Below are positions 26,890 to 36,066 of a stretch of 64,000 nucleotides of DNA, in pieces. Source of the stretch: Candidatus Sericytochromatia bacterium. GTDB lineage: Bacteria > Cyanobacteriota > Sericytochromatia > UBA7694 > JACMQJ01. Made by a program: the position numbers and the translations under genes. Each line of letters opens with the position of its first letter. Positions within the stretch are counted from its first letter, which is position 1. The stretch covers positions 54,994 through 118,993 of the forward strand of contig BPII01000008.1 of NCBI GenBank assembly GCA_026004035.1, read 5' to 3'. Below the pieces are notes generated by a model. The model was not told the DNA's origin. It saw nothing but the letters and a program-made list of their open reading frames with translations, and ran no database searches.

Positions 26890-28656
26890 TTATTTAACAA
26901 TAAACTCAGTAAATAATTCCTTATTTTTTAAAACTTTAAATTTATCATTTTTATGTAAAGTTTTCTTAGTTAGTTTTTCATCAATAATGTAATCATTATT
27001 TACTTTAGCTATTGGTTTTAAAAATATATTTTTATATATCTTCATAATTTCTTCTCCTTTATGTTTAACAATTAAAGGTTTAATAAAAGAATATTTACCA
27101 TCATAAACAAATTTTTTGTTATCAATTAATTCATATCTTATTAAATCTTTTTTATTAAGAAGAAATAAATAAATTAACAATAAAAGTATAGAAAATAAGG
27201 TAATTAATGAAATTATTTTACTTTTTAAAGAATGATGAAAACTAAATATATTATTAGATTCTGTTTTTACATGGAAATTTATATCAATATCTTTTTTTAT
27301 TAAAAACTCAACAATATCAACTGGTGAATATATTTTGTCTAATTGTTTTATATCTGATGAAAAATATTTATTTTTATAATTTTCTTCCAAAGATATAGAG
27401 TTTTTAGGTATTTTTATAGAAACATCAAAGTCTATTTCAAAATAGCTTTTTTTAAATGGTCTTAGTAATAGATAATCTGTAATAGTATAATTATACTTTA
27501 TACTATCAAAATCTATTCTTGCTAAATGATAAGAAACAAAATCTTTTTTATTTTCTTTTAAAGCACCTATTACAGTGGGAGGGGTTATAGTTCCTTTTAT
27601 TTTACTTTCTAGTATTTTTTTGTCACTATTATCAACTAGTAGCTTAAAATTGCTACATAAAAATTCTATATTTGATTTACATTTATTTTTATTTTTTGCT
27701 CCTATTTCGATATTATTAATTTTTGAGATTATAGAAAAATAAAAATCAAAATAATTACTTTTCTCTAGTTCAAATTTCTTGTTTTTATCATCAATAGTAG
27801 GAACAATAGAGTAGAAAGAGTTATTGTTTTTGATTTGCATTAGATTTTTATAATCAACTTCTATATTTTTTGAACAATTTTTGTTATAGTTATCTATAAC
27901 TTTCTTTAAATTATTTGTATTATCTGTTTTTAGCTGAAAATTAGTATTTTCTATTGGCTTAACTAATACAGGTTCAAGATTAATATTATTAAGAGAATTT
28001 ACTTTTTCAATATATTTTTCTTTATATGCTTCATCAAACAACAATGCATATAAAATTAAAGTTCTCTTTCCTTCATAAGTAATTCTTTGAGAGTTTTTTT
28101 GATTAATTATTTTCTTTACTCCTTTTATGTTTATATTATTTTGTAATCTATTTTGTCCTTCAAGTATTACATCTCCTTGGAAATCAAGTACTATAGGTGC
28201 CAAATAAATATATTTAGCATAGTTTGAAAGTGATTGATAAAATCTTTCTGTCGAAATATCAGCTGTATCTTGTATATTATCAGTTATTATAAAAGATATT
28301 TTATCTTCATTTCTTGATTTTTCTAAAAGTAAATCTAGATTTGTATATAGTCCATAATGGTAATCATAGCTATTTTTTTGTATTTTTGATATAAACTCAG
28401 AGTAATTTAATATATCAAGAAAGTTTTTATCTTTGTAATTACTATTACCTTTATTTGGTTTATTTGATAAAAATACGTAAGGTTGTATATTTAGTACTTT
28501 TGATATTTTATTTACAAAGCTATTAATACTATCTTTTTTATTATAAAAGCCTTCCATACTTCCTGAAGCATCTATGTATAAAGATGTTTCTAAAGCATAA
28601 GCAGGAAATGTAAAAATTAGAACAAATAGACTTAAATATAGTAATAGTTTTTGCAT
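26890..28656 (-). CDS. Exported membrane-anchored vWA protein
   Basis: The 588-residue protein has a signal peptide (1-21, LFVLIFTFPAYA). A von Willebrand A domain follows at once, with the MIDAS motif YIDASGSMEGF (Asp29, Ser31, Ser33) and SFIITDN. A long beta-rich extracytoplasmic region comes next, then one membrane helix at about 480-500 (SLITLFSILLLLIYLFLL) and a basic cytoplasmic tail of about 85 residues. It would present a metal-dependent adhesion-type domain outside the membrane while its tail contacts the cytoplasmic parts. Its ATG overlaps the preceding stop by one base (TAATG). The partner bound by the vWA domain is unknown. Confidence 0.75.
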   Translation of the reverse strand: MQKLLLYLSLFVLIFTFPAYALETSLYIDASGSMEGFYNKKDSINSFVNKISKVLNIQPYVFLSNKPNKGNSNYKDKNFLDILNYSEFISKIQKNSYDYHYGLYTNLDLLLEKSRNEDKISFIITDNIQDTADISTERFYQSLSNYAKYIYLAPIVLDFQGDVILEGQNRLQNNINIKGVKKIINQKNSQRITYEGKRTLILYALLFDEAYKEKYIEKVNSLNNINLEPVLVKPIENTNFQLKTDNTNNLKKVIDNYNKNCSKNIEVDYKNLMQIKNNNSFYSIVPTIDDKNKKFELEKSNYFDFYFSIISKINNIEIGAKNKNKCKSNIEFLCSNFKLLVDNSDKKILESKIKGTITPPTVIGALKENKKDFVSYHLARIDFDSIKYNYTITDYLLLRPFKKSYFEIDFDVSIKIPKNSISLEENYKNKYFSSDIKQLDKIYSPVDIVEFLIKKDIDINFHVKTESNNIFSFHHSLKSKIISLITLFSILLLLIYLFLLNKKDLIRYELIDNKKFVYDGKYSFIKPLIVKHKGEEIMKIYKNIFLKPIAKVNNDYIIDEKLTKKTLHKNDKFKVLKNKELFTEFIVK

Positions 28657-29930
28657 TATTCTAATACTATACCAACAATAAAATATCCATTTTTTTCTTT
28701 AAGAATAAAAAATAAGTAGTTTAATATAAAAGATGCTTTCAATATTCTTCCGTTTATATTTTTTTGTTCAGTCCCAGGAATAGACATAGGACGATTGTCA
28801 AAAGTTATAAGTCCAACTTTTTTCATAAAAACAAATCTATTATTCTCTATATCGAAAGTAAAAATGCCTCCATTTCTAAGAAAAATAAAATCTGTATTTA
28901 TATCTTCAGCTTTTATTTCTCTTTGTTCATTAGTTTTTAGATTAATAGCAAGTAAATTATTTTTTCTATTTTGTTTTATAATTAAAATATCATCATTGTT
29001 ATCTATAAAGTTTGAAGCATTATCAGCTAATTTTTCTTCTTGGAATTTGGAAGTATCCATTTTAAATAAATTACCATCTTTTTTTATATAGAAAAAATAA
29101 TCTTGGTATGCTAATATTTGTCCTTCACTTATATTTCTAGTATTAAAGTTTTCTAAACTTCTATATTCTAATTTAGAGTTTTCTAATTTAAATAAATATC
29201 TATCACAAAATATATAAAAAATATTTTCATAACTTGAAGTTAATACTAGATTAGAATTAAATTTTAAATCTAATTCTTCAAATTGTCTTTCTAAACCAAA
29301 GTTACTTATTAAATATTTTTCTTCATCAGAATAAATAAAGTAGTAATCTTTAAAAGTTTTAAACTTTACTTTTTCACCAAAATTATGTTCTTTTTCTGTT
29401 TCAAGTATAAACTCATTTTTTAAATACTCAAATTTAGATAAAGGTATAGACTTTAACTCTTTATCAGTTAGTACGAATAATTTACTTAAACCTGTTTTTA
29501 TATCAATAATTTTTTCATTTTTTGGGTCAAATTTTACATCTAATTTTACTATTTTGATAAGACTAGGAGTAGTTACATTATAAATAATAAATTGTCCTAA
29601 CTCATCTACGATAAGCAATTTATTAAAAAGTTGAGCAATAAAGAACTTTTCTTTTTCAATTTTTTCAATGTTTATTTTATCCTCAGGTATGCGAGCTTTA
29701 TCAAAAATTTTTATAGAATTAGATTTAATTTCATACTTTTCTATTGATTTTTCTTTATCTGTAAATTCAACCCCACAATTTCTACAAAATTTTGCTAATG
29801 CTTTATTTGCAGTTTTACATTCATGACAAAAGTAAATAAGATACTTTTCAAAATTTTTGAAACCTAACTTTATATCAGTATTTTCAATTTCTTCTTCTAA
29901 TTCTTTTTCAATATAGGGAAATTTTCTCAA
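28656..29930 (-). CDS. Zinc-ribbon protein with probable beta-propeller
   Basis: This first gene of the operon encodes 424 residues. A zinc ribbon (Cys35, Cys38, Cys49, Cys52; CHEC...CRNC) is followed by about 350 residues of repeated beta strands (YFIYSDEEKYLIS, NIFYIFCDRYLFKLE, YFFYIKKDGNLFKMD) that look like a propeller. The start is TTG at 29930, fixed by AAAGGAG six bases upstream. No membrane segment is seen, so it is cytoplasmic. With the Hsp70-like protein it is the second zinc-ribbon protein in the operon, which suggests nucleic-acid or protein docking. Propeller assignment is by pattern only; function unknown. The promoter must lie in 29940-30010 but I cannot pick boxes with confidence. 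Confidence 0.65.
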   Translation of the reverse strand: MRKFPYIEKELEEEIENTDIKLGFKNFEKYLIYFCHECKTANKALAKFCRNCGVEFTDKEKSIEKYEIKSNSIKIFDKARIPEDKINIEKIEKEKFFIAQLFNKLLIVDELGQFIIYNVTTPSLIKIVKLDVKFDPKNEKIIDIKTGLSKLFVLTDKELKSIPLSKFEYLKNEFILETEKEHNFGEKVKFKTFKDYYFIYSDEEKYLISNFGLERQFEELDLKFNSNLVLTSSYENIFYIFCDRYLFKLENSKLEYRSLENFNTRNISEGQILAYQDYFFYIKKDGNLFKMDTSKFQEEKLADNASNFIDNNDDILIIKQNRKNNLLAINLKTNEQREIKAEDINTDFIFLRNGGIFTFDIENNRFVFMKKVGLITFDNRPMSIPGTEQKNINGRILKASFILNYLFFILKEKNGYFIVGIVLE

Positions 29931-30015
29931 TTTGTTCTCCTTTATAAATTAAAAAAAGATCTAACATATCGCGATAATAATGTTAATCTTACTGTGATTA
30001 AGAATTTATAGAAAC

Positions 30016-30067
30016 TTAACAATGAAATTAAAAACTAGCTAAAAACATTTTCTTTACTTGATAAGAT
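30016..30067. repeat. Dispersed repeat family B, end fragment
   Basis: TTAACAATGAAATTA...CTAGCTAAAAACATTTTCTTTACTTGATAAG is the inverse of the right end of the 43324-43550 element. It lies 110 bases upstream of an IS5-type transposase remnant. It may be a terminal inverted repeat of that element, which would make family B its miniature derivatives. Confidence 0.6.
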
Positions 30068-30177
30068 AGTAATACTAATAAATAGTTTTTAGGTTATAAA
30101 ATCTTTTAAAAGTTGATAAAACAAATTCTATTTTTTGTCTAAGTCTTAAAACCTTTAATTGAAATTGGGTAGCTATT

Positions 30178-30393
30178 TTGAAAGATAAAAAACAGAAGCA
30201 AAAAGAATTAACAAGAAGTCAAAAATTAAATAACAAAAAAAAATCTAAAATGAGAATAAAAGTAGAGCATAGTATTTGTGGAGTAAAAAAATATAAAATA
30301 ATGTCTGAAAAATTAAAAATAACTGATATTAATCTCTATAACAGGATTATAGGTGTATGTTGTGGATTATTTAATTTTTATATAATGAACTAA
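30178..30393 (+). pseudogene. C-terminal remnant of an IS5-type transposase
   Basis: The open stretch reads KQKQKELTRSQKLNNKKKSK, then RIKVEHSICGVKKYKIMSEK and IIGVCCGLFNFYI. 'ELT..QK..N......R..VEH.....K.F.I......', followed by 'GL.N....', is the C-terminal signature of IS5-family DDE transposases, with the catalytic Glu in VEH. Nothing of the N-terminal two thirds is present, so it is a dead fragment, not a 71-residue gene. The gap 29931-30473 holds only this, the repeat at 30016-30067 and unrecognised AT-rich sequence. Confidence 0.75.
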
Positions 30394-30473
30394 TTATAAG
30401 CATACAAAAACTCTAATTTATATTTTCTAATTATACTTTAAACTTTTATATAAGTAGCTAATTGAAAACAAAT

Positions 30474-31949
30474 CTAATGTATTTTTCTTTCAGAATAAGG
30501 AAACCAATAATATTTATTTTCCATTACATAATCAATATGAACATGTTTAGTTTCTCTAAAAGCATTTAATCCATCTTCACCAAGTTCTCTACCTATGCCA
30601 CTCAATCTCATTCCTCCAAATGGTCCAGCGTCATTATCAGATAAAGGATCATTTACCCAAAAAGTACCTGCTTTTATTTCTTCCATAGCTTTCATTGTGT
30701 AGTACAGATTATTTGTAAATATACTAGCACCTAATCCATATTCAGAATCATTTGCCATCTCAATCATTTCATCAGCATTTTTAGCTCTTATTATGTTTAT
30801 TACAGGACCAAATATTTCTTCAGTTGTTGCAATTCCACCATGCTTTACATTTGTAAATACGGTTGGTTGAAAATAATAACCTTTCAAGTTATCAGGACTA
30901 ACTCTTTTACCACCTAATCTTAAATTAGCTCCTTCTTGATGTAGTCTTTTAACTTGATTCTCTATTTTTTCTAAAGCTTCAAGACTTATAAGTGGGCCTA
31001 CATCTGTATTAGGATTAAAAGGATCTCCTACTTTTATAGTTTTAACATATTCTATTACTCTATTTTCAAACTCATCAGCTATTTCTTCTACAACATATAT
31101 TCTTTTTGCTGAAGTGCATACTTGACCAGCATTTAATAATCTAGCCCAAACAGCACCCTTAACAGCAATATCTAAATTAGCATCTTCAAATACTAAAAGT
31201 GGATCAATTCCTCCCATTTCAAGATTTATTTTTTTTAAATGTTTTCCAGCTGTTTCAGCTATATGTCTTCCAACGTTAGTAGAACCTGTAAAAGCTATCA
31301 TATCAACATCTTTATGATTTATTAGTATTTCACCTGTTTTTGAATTTCCTGTTACATAATTAATAACTCCCGGTGGTAATTCATCAAAGCATTCAGCCAT
31401 TAGAAGATTAGATAAAGGATTTTGATGAGGTGGCTTACAAACAACCGTATTACCAGCAGCAATAGCAGGTGCTATTTTCCAAACCATTAATAATAAAGGA
31501 AAATTAAAAGGTGCAATACAAACTACAACACCATAAGGTTCTTTTATTGTAAAATTTACTTGATGTCTTGCTACAGGTGGTAAAGAATGACCTCTTGATG
31601 AACGACTATATTCAGCATAGTAATCAAAACAAGCAGCAATCCAATCTATGCAGTCATAAGATTCTATCAAAGGTTTTCCTGTTTCTAAAGTTAAGAGATT
31701 TGCTAATTCTTTTGTATTATTTCTTAATTTTGTTGCTATATTTTTCATTAAAGTAGCTTTTTCTACTCCAGGTACTTTTGCCCAATTCTTTTGAGCATTT
31801 TTTGCTGATTTAACAGCTTTATCAACATCTTCAAAATTACAATTAGGAACTTCATCAATAATTTCAGCTTTTGAAGGATTAAAAATTTTAAGAGTTTCAC
31901 TACTTGAAGAATTAACTTTTTCACCATTAATAAAGATTTTTTTTACCAT
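30474..31949 (-). CDS. NAD(P)-dependent aldehyde dehydrogenase
   Basis: The 491-residue length is typical of the family. It has the cofactor region GVVVCIAPFNFPLLLMVWKIAPAI, GNTVVCKPP, the FTGSTNVGRHIAE loop, the catalytic general base in LEMGGIDPLLV (usual LELGGK), the nucleophile in NAGQVCTSAKRI, and EEIFGPVINI. Aldehydes are oxidised to acids with NAD(P). The closest well-known relatives by motif are succinate-semialdehyde and betaine-aldehyde type enzymes; the substrate cannot be fixed. A GAGG ribosome-binding site precedes ATG 31949. It stands alone between a transposon remnant and a 100-base gap. Confidence 0.9.
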   Translation of the reverse strand: MVKKIFINGEKVNSSSSETLKIFNPSKAEIIDEVPNCNFEDVDKAVKSAKNAQKNWAKVPGVEKATLMKNIATKLRNNTKELANLLTLETGKPLIESYDCIDWIAACFDYYAEYSRSSRGHSLPPVARHQVNFTIKEPYGVVVCIAPFNFPLLLMVWKIAPAIAAGNTVVCKPPHQNPLSNLLMAECFDELPPGVINYVTGNSKTGEILINHKDVDMIAFTGSTNVGRHIAETAGKHLKKINLEMGGIDPLLVFEDANLDIAVKGAVWARLLNAGQVCTSAKRIYVVEEIADEFENRVIEYVKTIKVGDPFNPNTDVGPLISLEALEKIENQVKRLHQEGANLRLGGKRVSPDNLKGYYFQPTVFTNVKHGGIATTEEIFGPVINIIRAKNADEMIEMANDSEYGLGASIFTNNLYYTMKAMEEIKAGTFWVNDPLSDNDAGPFGGMRLSGIGRELGEDGLNAFRETKHVHIDYVMENKYYWFPYSERKIH

Positions 31950-32053
31950 ATTAACCTCATAAAAAAATATAAAGATATTTCAATTATTATAACCTAGATT
32001 AACAAAATTAAGTTTAGTTTTTTGTAATAAAATTAGCATAAAAAGAATAACTT

Positions 32054-33907
32054 TTATGCTACATTTTTCATTATAAAATACAAAGTCATAAATGTTCTAA
32101 CAATTTTTGATATTTTTAAATTATCATAATTATAATTTTTAGAATTTTTTACAATGTAATTTAAATCATTTTCTAAATTTTCAACATTTACCATATCGTT
32201 TATAAAATCTATTTTCTTAAATTTACTTATGTAATATCTTATCTCTTTTTCTTCATTAAGAAACCTTTGTCCAATATCACTTGCTTGTAATCCTTTATTT
32301 TTATTGTTTAAAACTTTTTCAGGTAACAAATCCTTCATCATAGTTCTTAAAATATTTTTATGATAACCTTTATCATCAAAAAAGAATTCATTTGGTATTG
32401 AAAGAACATATTGAATTATTCTTTTATCTGATGTAGGATCATTATAATTTACTCCGTAATATTCAGACAATAAAGCACCAAAATAACATCTAAATGTATT
32501 AAAACCACTAATCATATTTAAGCAATATTCTTGATTTGTATAAAATGAAAATCTTTTATATATACTTTCTTTTAATTGATTTTTAAAGTTTCTTTGTTTT
32601 AAAAAATCACTTTTTAAATAAGAAACGTCTTGTATATATCTATTTATAAAAAAAATATCTTTAAGTGTTTTAAGTTTATAAAAAACAAATCTTTTTAAAT
32701 ATTTTTTTAAAAAAGCTCTTCTTATACCAAAAATATTTATTAGAGTCTTAAGTGGTAATAGATAATCTAATCCTGCAAGAGAAATACTAGAATTACCAAA
32801 TTCACCACTTAATAAAATATCTAAATTATCATTTTTAGTATTTTCAAAAATATCTAGCACCCAATATGAGTTTGAAGCACCATGTATTGGCATATTTATT
32901 ATATTCAATGTTTCTATAACAGAATTAATTAAAGATTTATTTTCAGAAGTTAATAATTTAGAGTCAATATTTTCATTAAATTTTACTATGTCTAATATAT
33001 TATCTTTCTCATCTAGTAATCTATGTTTTAATTTTTTAAAATTGCTTACATTATAAAATGGTATATGACTATATGTTTTTAATCTTAAATTATTTTCTTT
33101 TAATATATTTGATGTTAATATAGATATTGTGCTACTATCAAAACCACCACTAAGCATTGAACCTATATTTTTTTTATCATTTATTCTACTTTTTATAACT
33201 TTATTTAATAAGTAAAATAATTCTTGAGAATATTCTTGAGTATTTTTATATTTATAATTTATTTTTATATTTTCTGGGAACCAATATTTGTTCACAATGA
33301 AATTTTCTGTATTTATTTTTATGTAATGATTAGGTGGTAATATGTTTATATTTTTATACATTGTTTCATAATTATTAAAATAGCAAATTGATAATATGCT
33401 AATAATTTTATTTTCATTAATACTTGTTTTTATATTTTTTAAAGCTAAAATAGCTTTTATATTAGAAGAAAAAACAAATATTTCATCATCGAAATAGTAA
33501 TTTAAAGAAGTATAACCTAGTGTATCTCTTGATAAGAATAAACTATTTTTATTAATATCAAAAATTAAAAAATAGAAATCTCCTACTATTTTATTAAGAC
33601 AATCTTCTTTATATTTTAAATATAATTCAAGTAATATTTGAATATTGTCTAAGTCTTTTAAATTTATATAGTTAGATAATTCTTCTTTATTATAGATACT
33701 ACCTTCAAAAACAAATATTATATTTTTATTAGCATCATAAATTAATTTAGAAATAAATTTATTCTTTAATAAAGCAATACCTATATTATCATTTATTATT
33801 TCTTCATAACCATAATTAGGCAAATCTTTTATAGAATTATACATTAGTTTTATATTTGCATAATCTATACTTTTACCCTTTCTGTTAAATATTCCAATTA
33901 ATGACAT
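32054..33907 (-). CDS. Asparagine synthetase-like protein without the catalytic Cys
   Basis: It is 617 residues from ATG 33907; I chose this start because MSLIGIFNRKG aligns with the 'MCGIxG' start of glutamine-dependent asparagine synthetases, although the frame is open further upstream. Residue 2 is Ser, so the N-terminal nucleophile Cys used to release ammonia from glutamine is absent. The amidotransferase fold seems kept (DFYFLIFDINKNSLFLSRDTLG). The synthetase domain has the PP-loop SGGFDSS (253-259) and continues to the C-terminus. It probably adenylates a carboxylate and uses ammonia or another amine, as in beta-lactam synthetase or lasso-peptide cyclases; the product is unknown. It is divergent from lepB across a 55-base gap. 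Confidence 0.75.
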   Translation of the reverse strand: MSLIGIFNRKGKSIDYANIKLMYNSIKDLPNYGYEEIINDNIGIALLKNKFISKLIYDANKNIIFVFEGSIYNKEELSNYINLKDLDNIQILLELYLKYKEDCLNKIVGDFYFLIFDINKNSLFLSRDTLGYTSLNYYFDDEIFVFSSNIKAILALKNIKTSINENKIISILSICYFNNYETMYKNINILPPNHYIKINTENFIVNKYWFPENIKINYKYKNTQEYSQELFYLLNKVIKSRINDKKNIGSMLSGGFDSSTISILTSNILKENNLRLKTYSHIPFYNVSNFKKLKHRLLDEKDNILDIVKFNENIDSKLLTSENKSLINSVIETLNIINMPIHGASNSYWVLDIFENTKNDNLDILLSGEFGNSSISLAGLDYLLPLKTLINIFGIRRAFLKKYLKRFVFYKLKTLKDIFFINRYIQDVSYLKSDFLKQRNFKNQLKESIYKRFSFYTNQEYCLNMISGFNTFRCYFGALLSEYYGVNYNDPTSDKRIIQYVLSIPNEFFFDDKGYHKNILRTMMKDLLPEKVLNNKNKGLQASDIGQRFLNEEKEIRYYISKFKKIDFINDMVNVENLENDLNYIVKNSKNYNYDNLKISKIVRTFMTLYFIMKNVA

Positions 33908-33962
33908 AAAATAAATTTTATAATATGATATACTTTTATTGTATTTTTTTATTTTCTGTTCT

Positions 33963-34562
33963 ATGAAGTTTTTTTCTAACAAGAAAAAAGAAAAAAAATC
34001 AAAAACTTATGAAACTATAGAAACTATAGTTGTAGCTCTGGTACTAGCTATTTTTATAAGAGCTACTGTTGCTGAAGCTAGATATATACCATCTGAATCA
34101 ATGGTTCCAACTTTATTAGTAAGAGATAGATTAATTGTAGAAAAAATATCTAACTATACAGGCACAATAAATAGAGGTGATATTGTTGTATTTTATCCTC
34201 CTTTTGAAGAAGCAAAATTTGATAAAAATAGTTTAATTTCAAAAACTTTAAAGTGGTTAGGTTTTACAAGTCAATCAGCTTATATAAAAAGAGTTATAGG
34301 ATTACCTGGTGAAATTATTGAGATAAAAGATGGATATGTTTTTATAAATGGTGAGAAATTAGATGAATCATCTTATATAAAAGAAAAACCTATTTATGAA
34401 TATGGACCAATAAAAATCCCTGATAATGAAGTTTTTGTATTAGGTGATAATAGAAACAATAGTGCTGATAGTCATGTTTGGGGAACATTACCAATAGAAA
34501 ATATAATAGGACATGCTATTATAAGATTTTGGCCACCTCAAAGAATAGGAACTTTAAACTAA
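33963..34562 (+). CDS. lepB: Type I signal peptidase
   Basis: The protein is 199 residues from ATG 33963 (the frame is open 24 bases further up, but that leader is not family-like). One N-terminal membrane helix (TIVVALVLAIFI) is followed by the catalytic Ser46 in YIPSESMVPTL, Lys109 in YIKRVIGLPGE, and the box VFVLGDNRNNSADSHVWG. It cleaves signal peptides of exported, non-lipoprotein precursors on the outer face of the cytoplasmic membrane. It heads a plus-strand group with the small genes downstream. All key residues are present. Confidence 0.95.
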   Translation: MKFFSNKKKEKKSKTYETIETIVVALVLAIFIRATVAEARYIPSESMVPTLLVRDRLIVEKISNYTGTINRGDIVVFYPPFEEAKFDKNSLISKTLKWLGFTSQSAYIKRVIGLPGEIIEIKDGYVFINGEKLDESSYIKEKPIYEYGPIKIPDNEVFVLGDNRNNSADSHVWGTLPIENIIGHAIIRFWPPQRIGTLN

Positions 34563-34592
34563 AATTTATTTTTTATTAAGAAAGGAAATATT

Positions 34593-34865
34593 ATGGATTA
34601 TAAGAACTCTAGAATGATTGGTGATGATTGTATAAGAGTTCCTTTTAATTGTGATCAAGGATTTGAAGAATATTTTTTGGTATATGTTGGAAAAAGTCCA
34701 TATGAGAAAGAAAGACATTTAGATAAAGTTGTATGTGCTAGAGGACCACTAACAGAAGAAGAACATAAAAAGTGTAAAAAAACAGAAGTAAATTCTTGTT
34801 GGAAAGATAACTTAAAAGAAAGCAAATCTAAAATAACAAAAACAAAAAAGAAAAAAGATGAATGA
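34593..34865 (+). CDS. Small Cys-containing protein of unknown function
   Basis: This is a 90-residue protein with a good ribosome-binding site (AAAGGAAA) before ATG 34593. It has five Cys (DDCIRVPFNCDQ, VVCARG, KKCKK, NSCWKD), aromatic residues in the middle and a very basic tail. No known motif. It overlaps the next gene by 8 bases, so it is coupled to it. I do not recognise it. Confidence 0.6.
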   Translation: MDYKNSRMIGDDCIRVPFNCDQGFEEYFLVYVGKSPYEKERHLDKVVCARGPLTEEEHKKCKKTEVNSCWKDNLKESKSKITKTKKKKDE

Positions 34866-35310
34866 TTATTATTTCAGATTTATGAAAGAAGAAGACAAAG
34901 ATGATGTCTTCTCTTTAATGCAAGAATGTTTAGAAGAAGAATATAACGCTTATGATTACAAAGAAAATATAAAGGCAATTATAAATTACTATTACAATAG
35001 AAAAGATTCTAAAATTATATGTTTATTTAAAAAAAATGATGAACTTATAGGTTTTATGTGGACAATAGAAACTGATGATATAATAACAGGTGAAAAATTT
35101 TGTTTTGGTTTATATCTAGCAGTAAAAAAGGAATTTAGAGGTAAAAATTATTCAAAGCTCATATATGAAGAAACATTAAAATTTTGTAAAGAAAATAATT
35201 ATAAAAAATTTAAATTTACAGTAAGAAAGAATAATGATATTGCATTAAATCTACATTATGATATGGGGGCTAAAATAGATAAATATGAAATGAGTATTGA
35301 TATAGATTAA
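34858..35310 (+). CDS. GNAT-family N-acetyltransferase
   Basis: The 150-residue length is normal for the family. It has the acetyl-CoA binding pattern YLAVKKEFRGKNYSKLIYEETLKFC (a form of 'VxPxxRGxGxG/A'), then the beta strand FKFTVRKNNDIALNLHYDMGAK with the typical N...A...Y. It transfers an acetyl group from acetyl-CoA to an amine; the acceptor is unknown. The start overlaps the upstream small gene, and its stop overlaps the start of the next by one base (TAATG). Confidence 0.85.
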   Translation: MNDYYFRFMKEEDKDDVFSLMQECLEEEYNAYDYKENIKAIINYYYNRKDSKIICLFKKNDELIGFMWTIETDDIITGEKFCFGLYLAVKKEFRGKNYSKLIYEETLKFCKENNYKKFKFTVRKNNDIALNLHYDMGAKIDKYEMSIDID

Positions 35311-36059
35311 TGTTAGAAATCACTTGTCCAAAATGTAATCAAATCCAAAAAAAATCAAAGAATAACTTTTGCTCGTATTGTTTTTATAAATTTGATAATA
35401 ATATAACAGATAATAATTTAAAACAAACTGATAGTAAATTTATTGATAAAAAAGTGAATATAGAAAAACAAAAAATTCTTATAAGTAAATCTAAATCAAT
35501 AATCCTTTTTATTATTGTTTCAATTATTCTAATTTTATCTCTAATTATAAACGAAATTCTTTTTCCTTTTAGTGTAGAAAATTATTTTCCTGTAAAAATC
35601 TTTATTTTAATAAGCATAATAACTTCTACTTTAATATATAGATTTTTAAATAAAAAATATGATTTAAACACATATATAGATGAAATATTTACTAAACCAC
35701 GGTCAGGTAGAAATCTAACTTTTCTTGAAAAAAAATTTTCTTTTTTTATTACATTTATAATGTTAAGCTTTATGATAAACTTTGTATTTCTCAATTTGAT
35801 TAATAATTTTACTAGTATAATCTTTCTTCCAAAGACTTACAAAACATTCATAGTTTCTAAATCTACAAAAAGAATAAAAAATGGATATAACTACTATATT
35901 CATTTAATTAATTGGGAGAAGAAAGGTATAAAAAATGAAATAAAAGTAAAAGTTCCTAAAAAATTATGGTACAATTACGTAGAAAATCAAAGAATTGTAG
36001 TGAAAGTAAGATATGGTCTATTTTGGAATGTTATTTGGGATTTAAAACAAAATATATAG
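35310..36059 (+). CDS. Zinc-ribbon membrane protein of unknown function
   Basis: The 249-residue protein has an N-terminal zinc ribbon (CPKC at 5-8, CSYC at 21-24) followed by at least three hydrophobic segments (SIILFIIVSIILILSLI, VKIFILISIITSTLIY, FFITFIMLSFMINFVFL). A soluble beta-rich C-terminus of about 70 residues (KTFIVSKSTKRIKNGYNYYI, IRVKVPK-type strands) completes it. Zinc-ribbon plus membrane-helix proteins are common in bacteria and mostly uncharacterised. It is translationally coupled to the acetyltransferase gene; the FAD/Fe-S dehydrogenase starts 7 bases after its stop. Confidence 0.6.
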   Translation: MLEITCPKCNQIQKKSKNNFCSYCFYKFDNNITDNNLKQTDSKFIDKKVNIEKQKILISKSKSIILFIIVSIILILSLIINEILFPFSVENYFPVKIFILISIITSTLIYRFLNKKYDLNTYIDEIFTKPRSGRNLTFLEKKFSFFITFIMLSFMINFVFLNLINNFTSIIFLPKTYKTFIVSKSTKRIKNGYNYYIHLINWEKKGIKNEIKVKVPKKLWYNYVENQRIVVKVRYGLFWNVIWDLKQNI

Positions 36060-36066
36060 TTATATA

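Noticed and set aside
30178..30393. Independent 71-residue basic protein gene
   Set aside because: The sequence is the C-terminal end of an IS5-type transposase and lacks a proper start.
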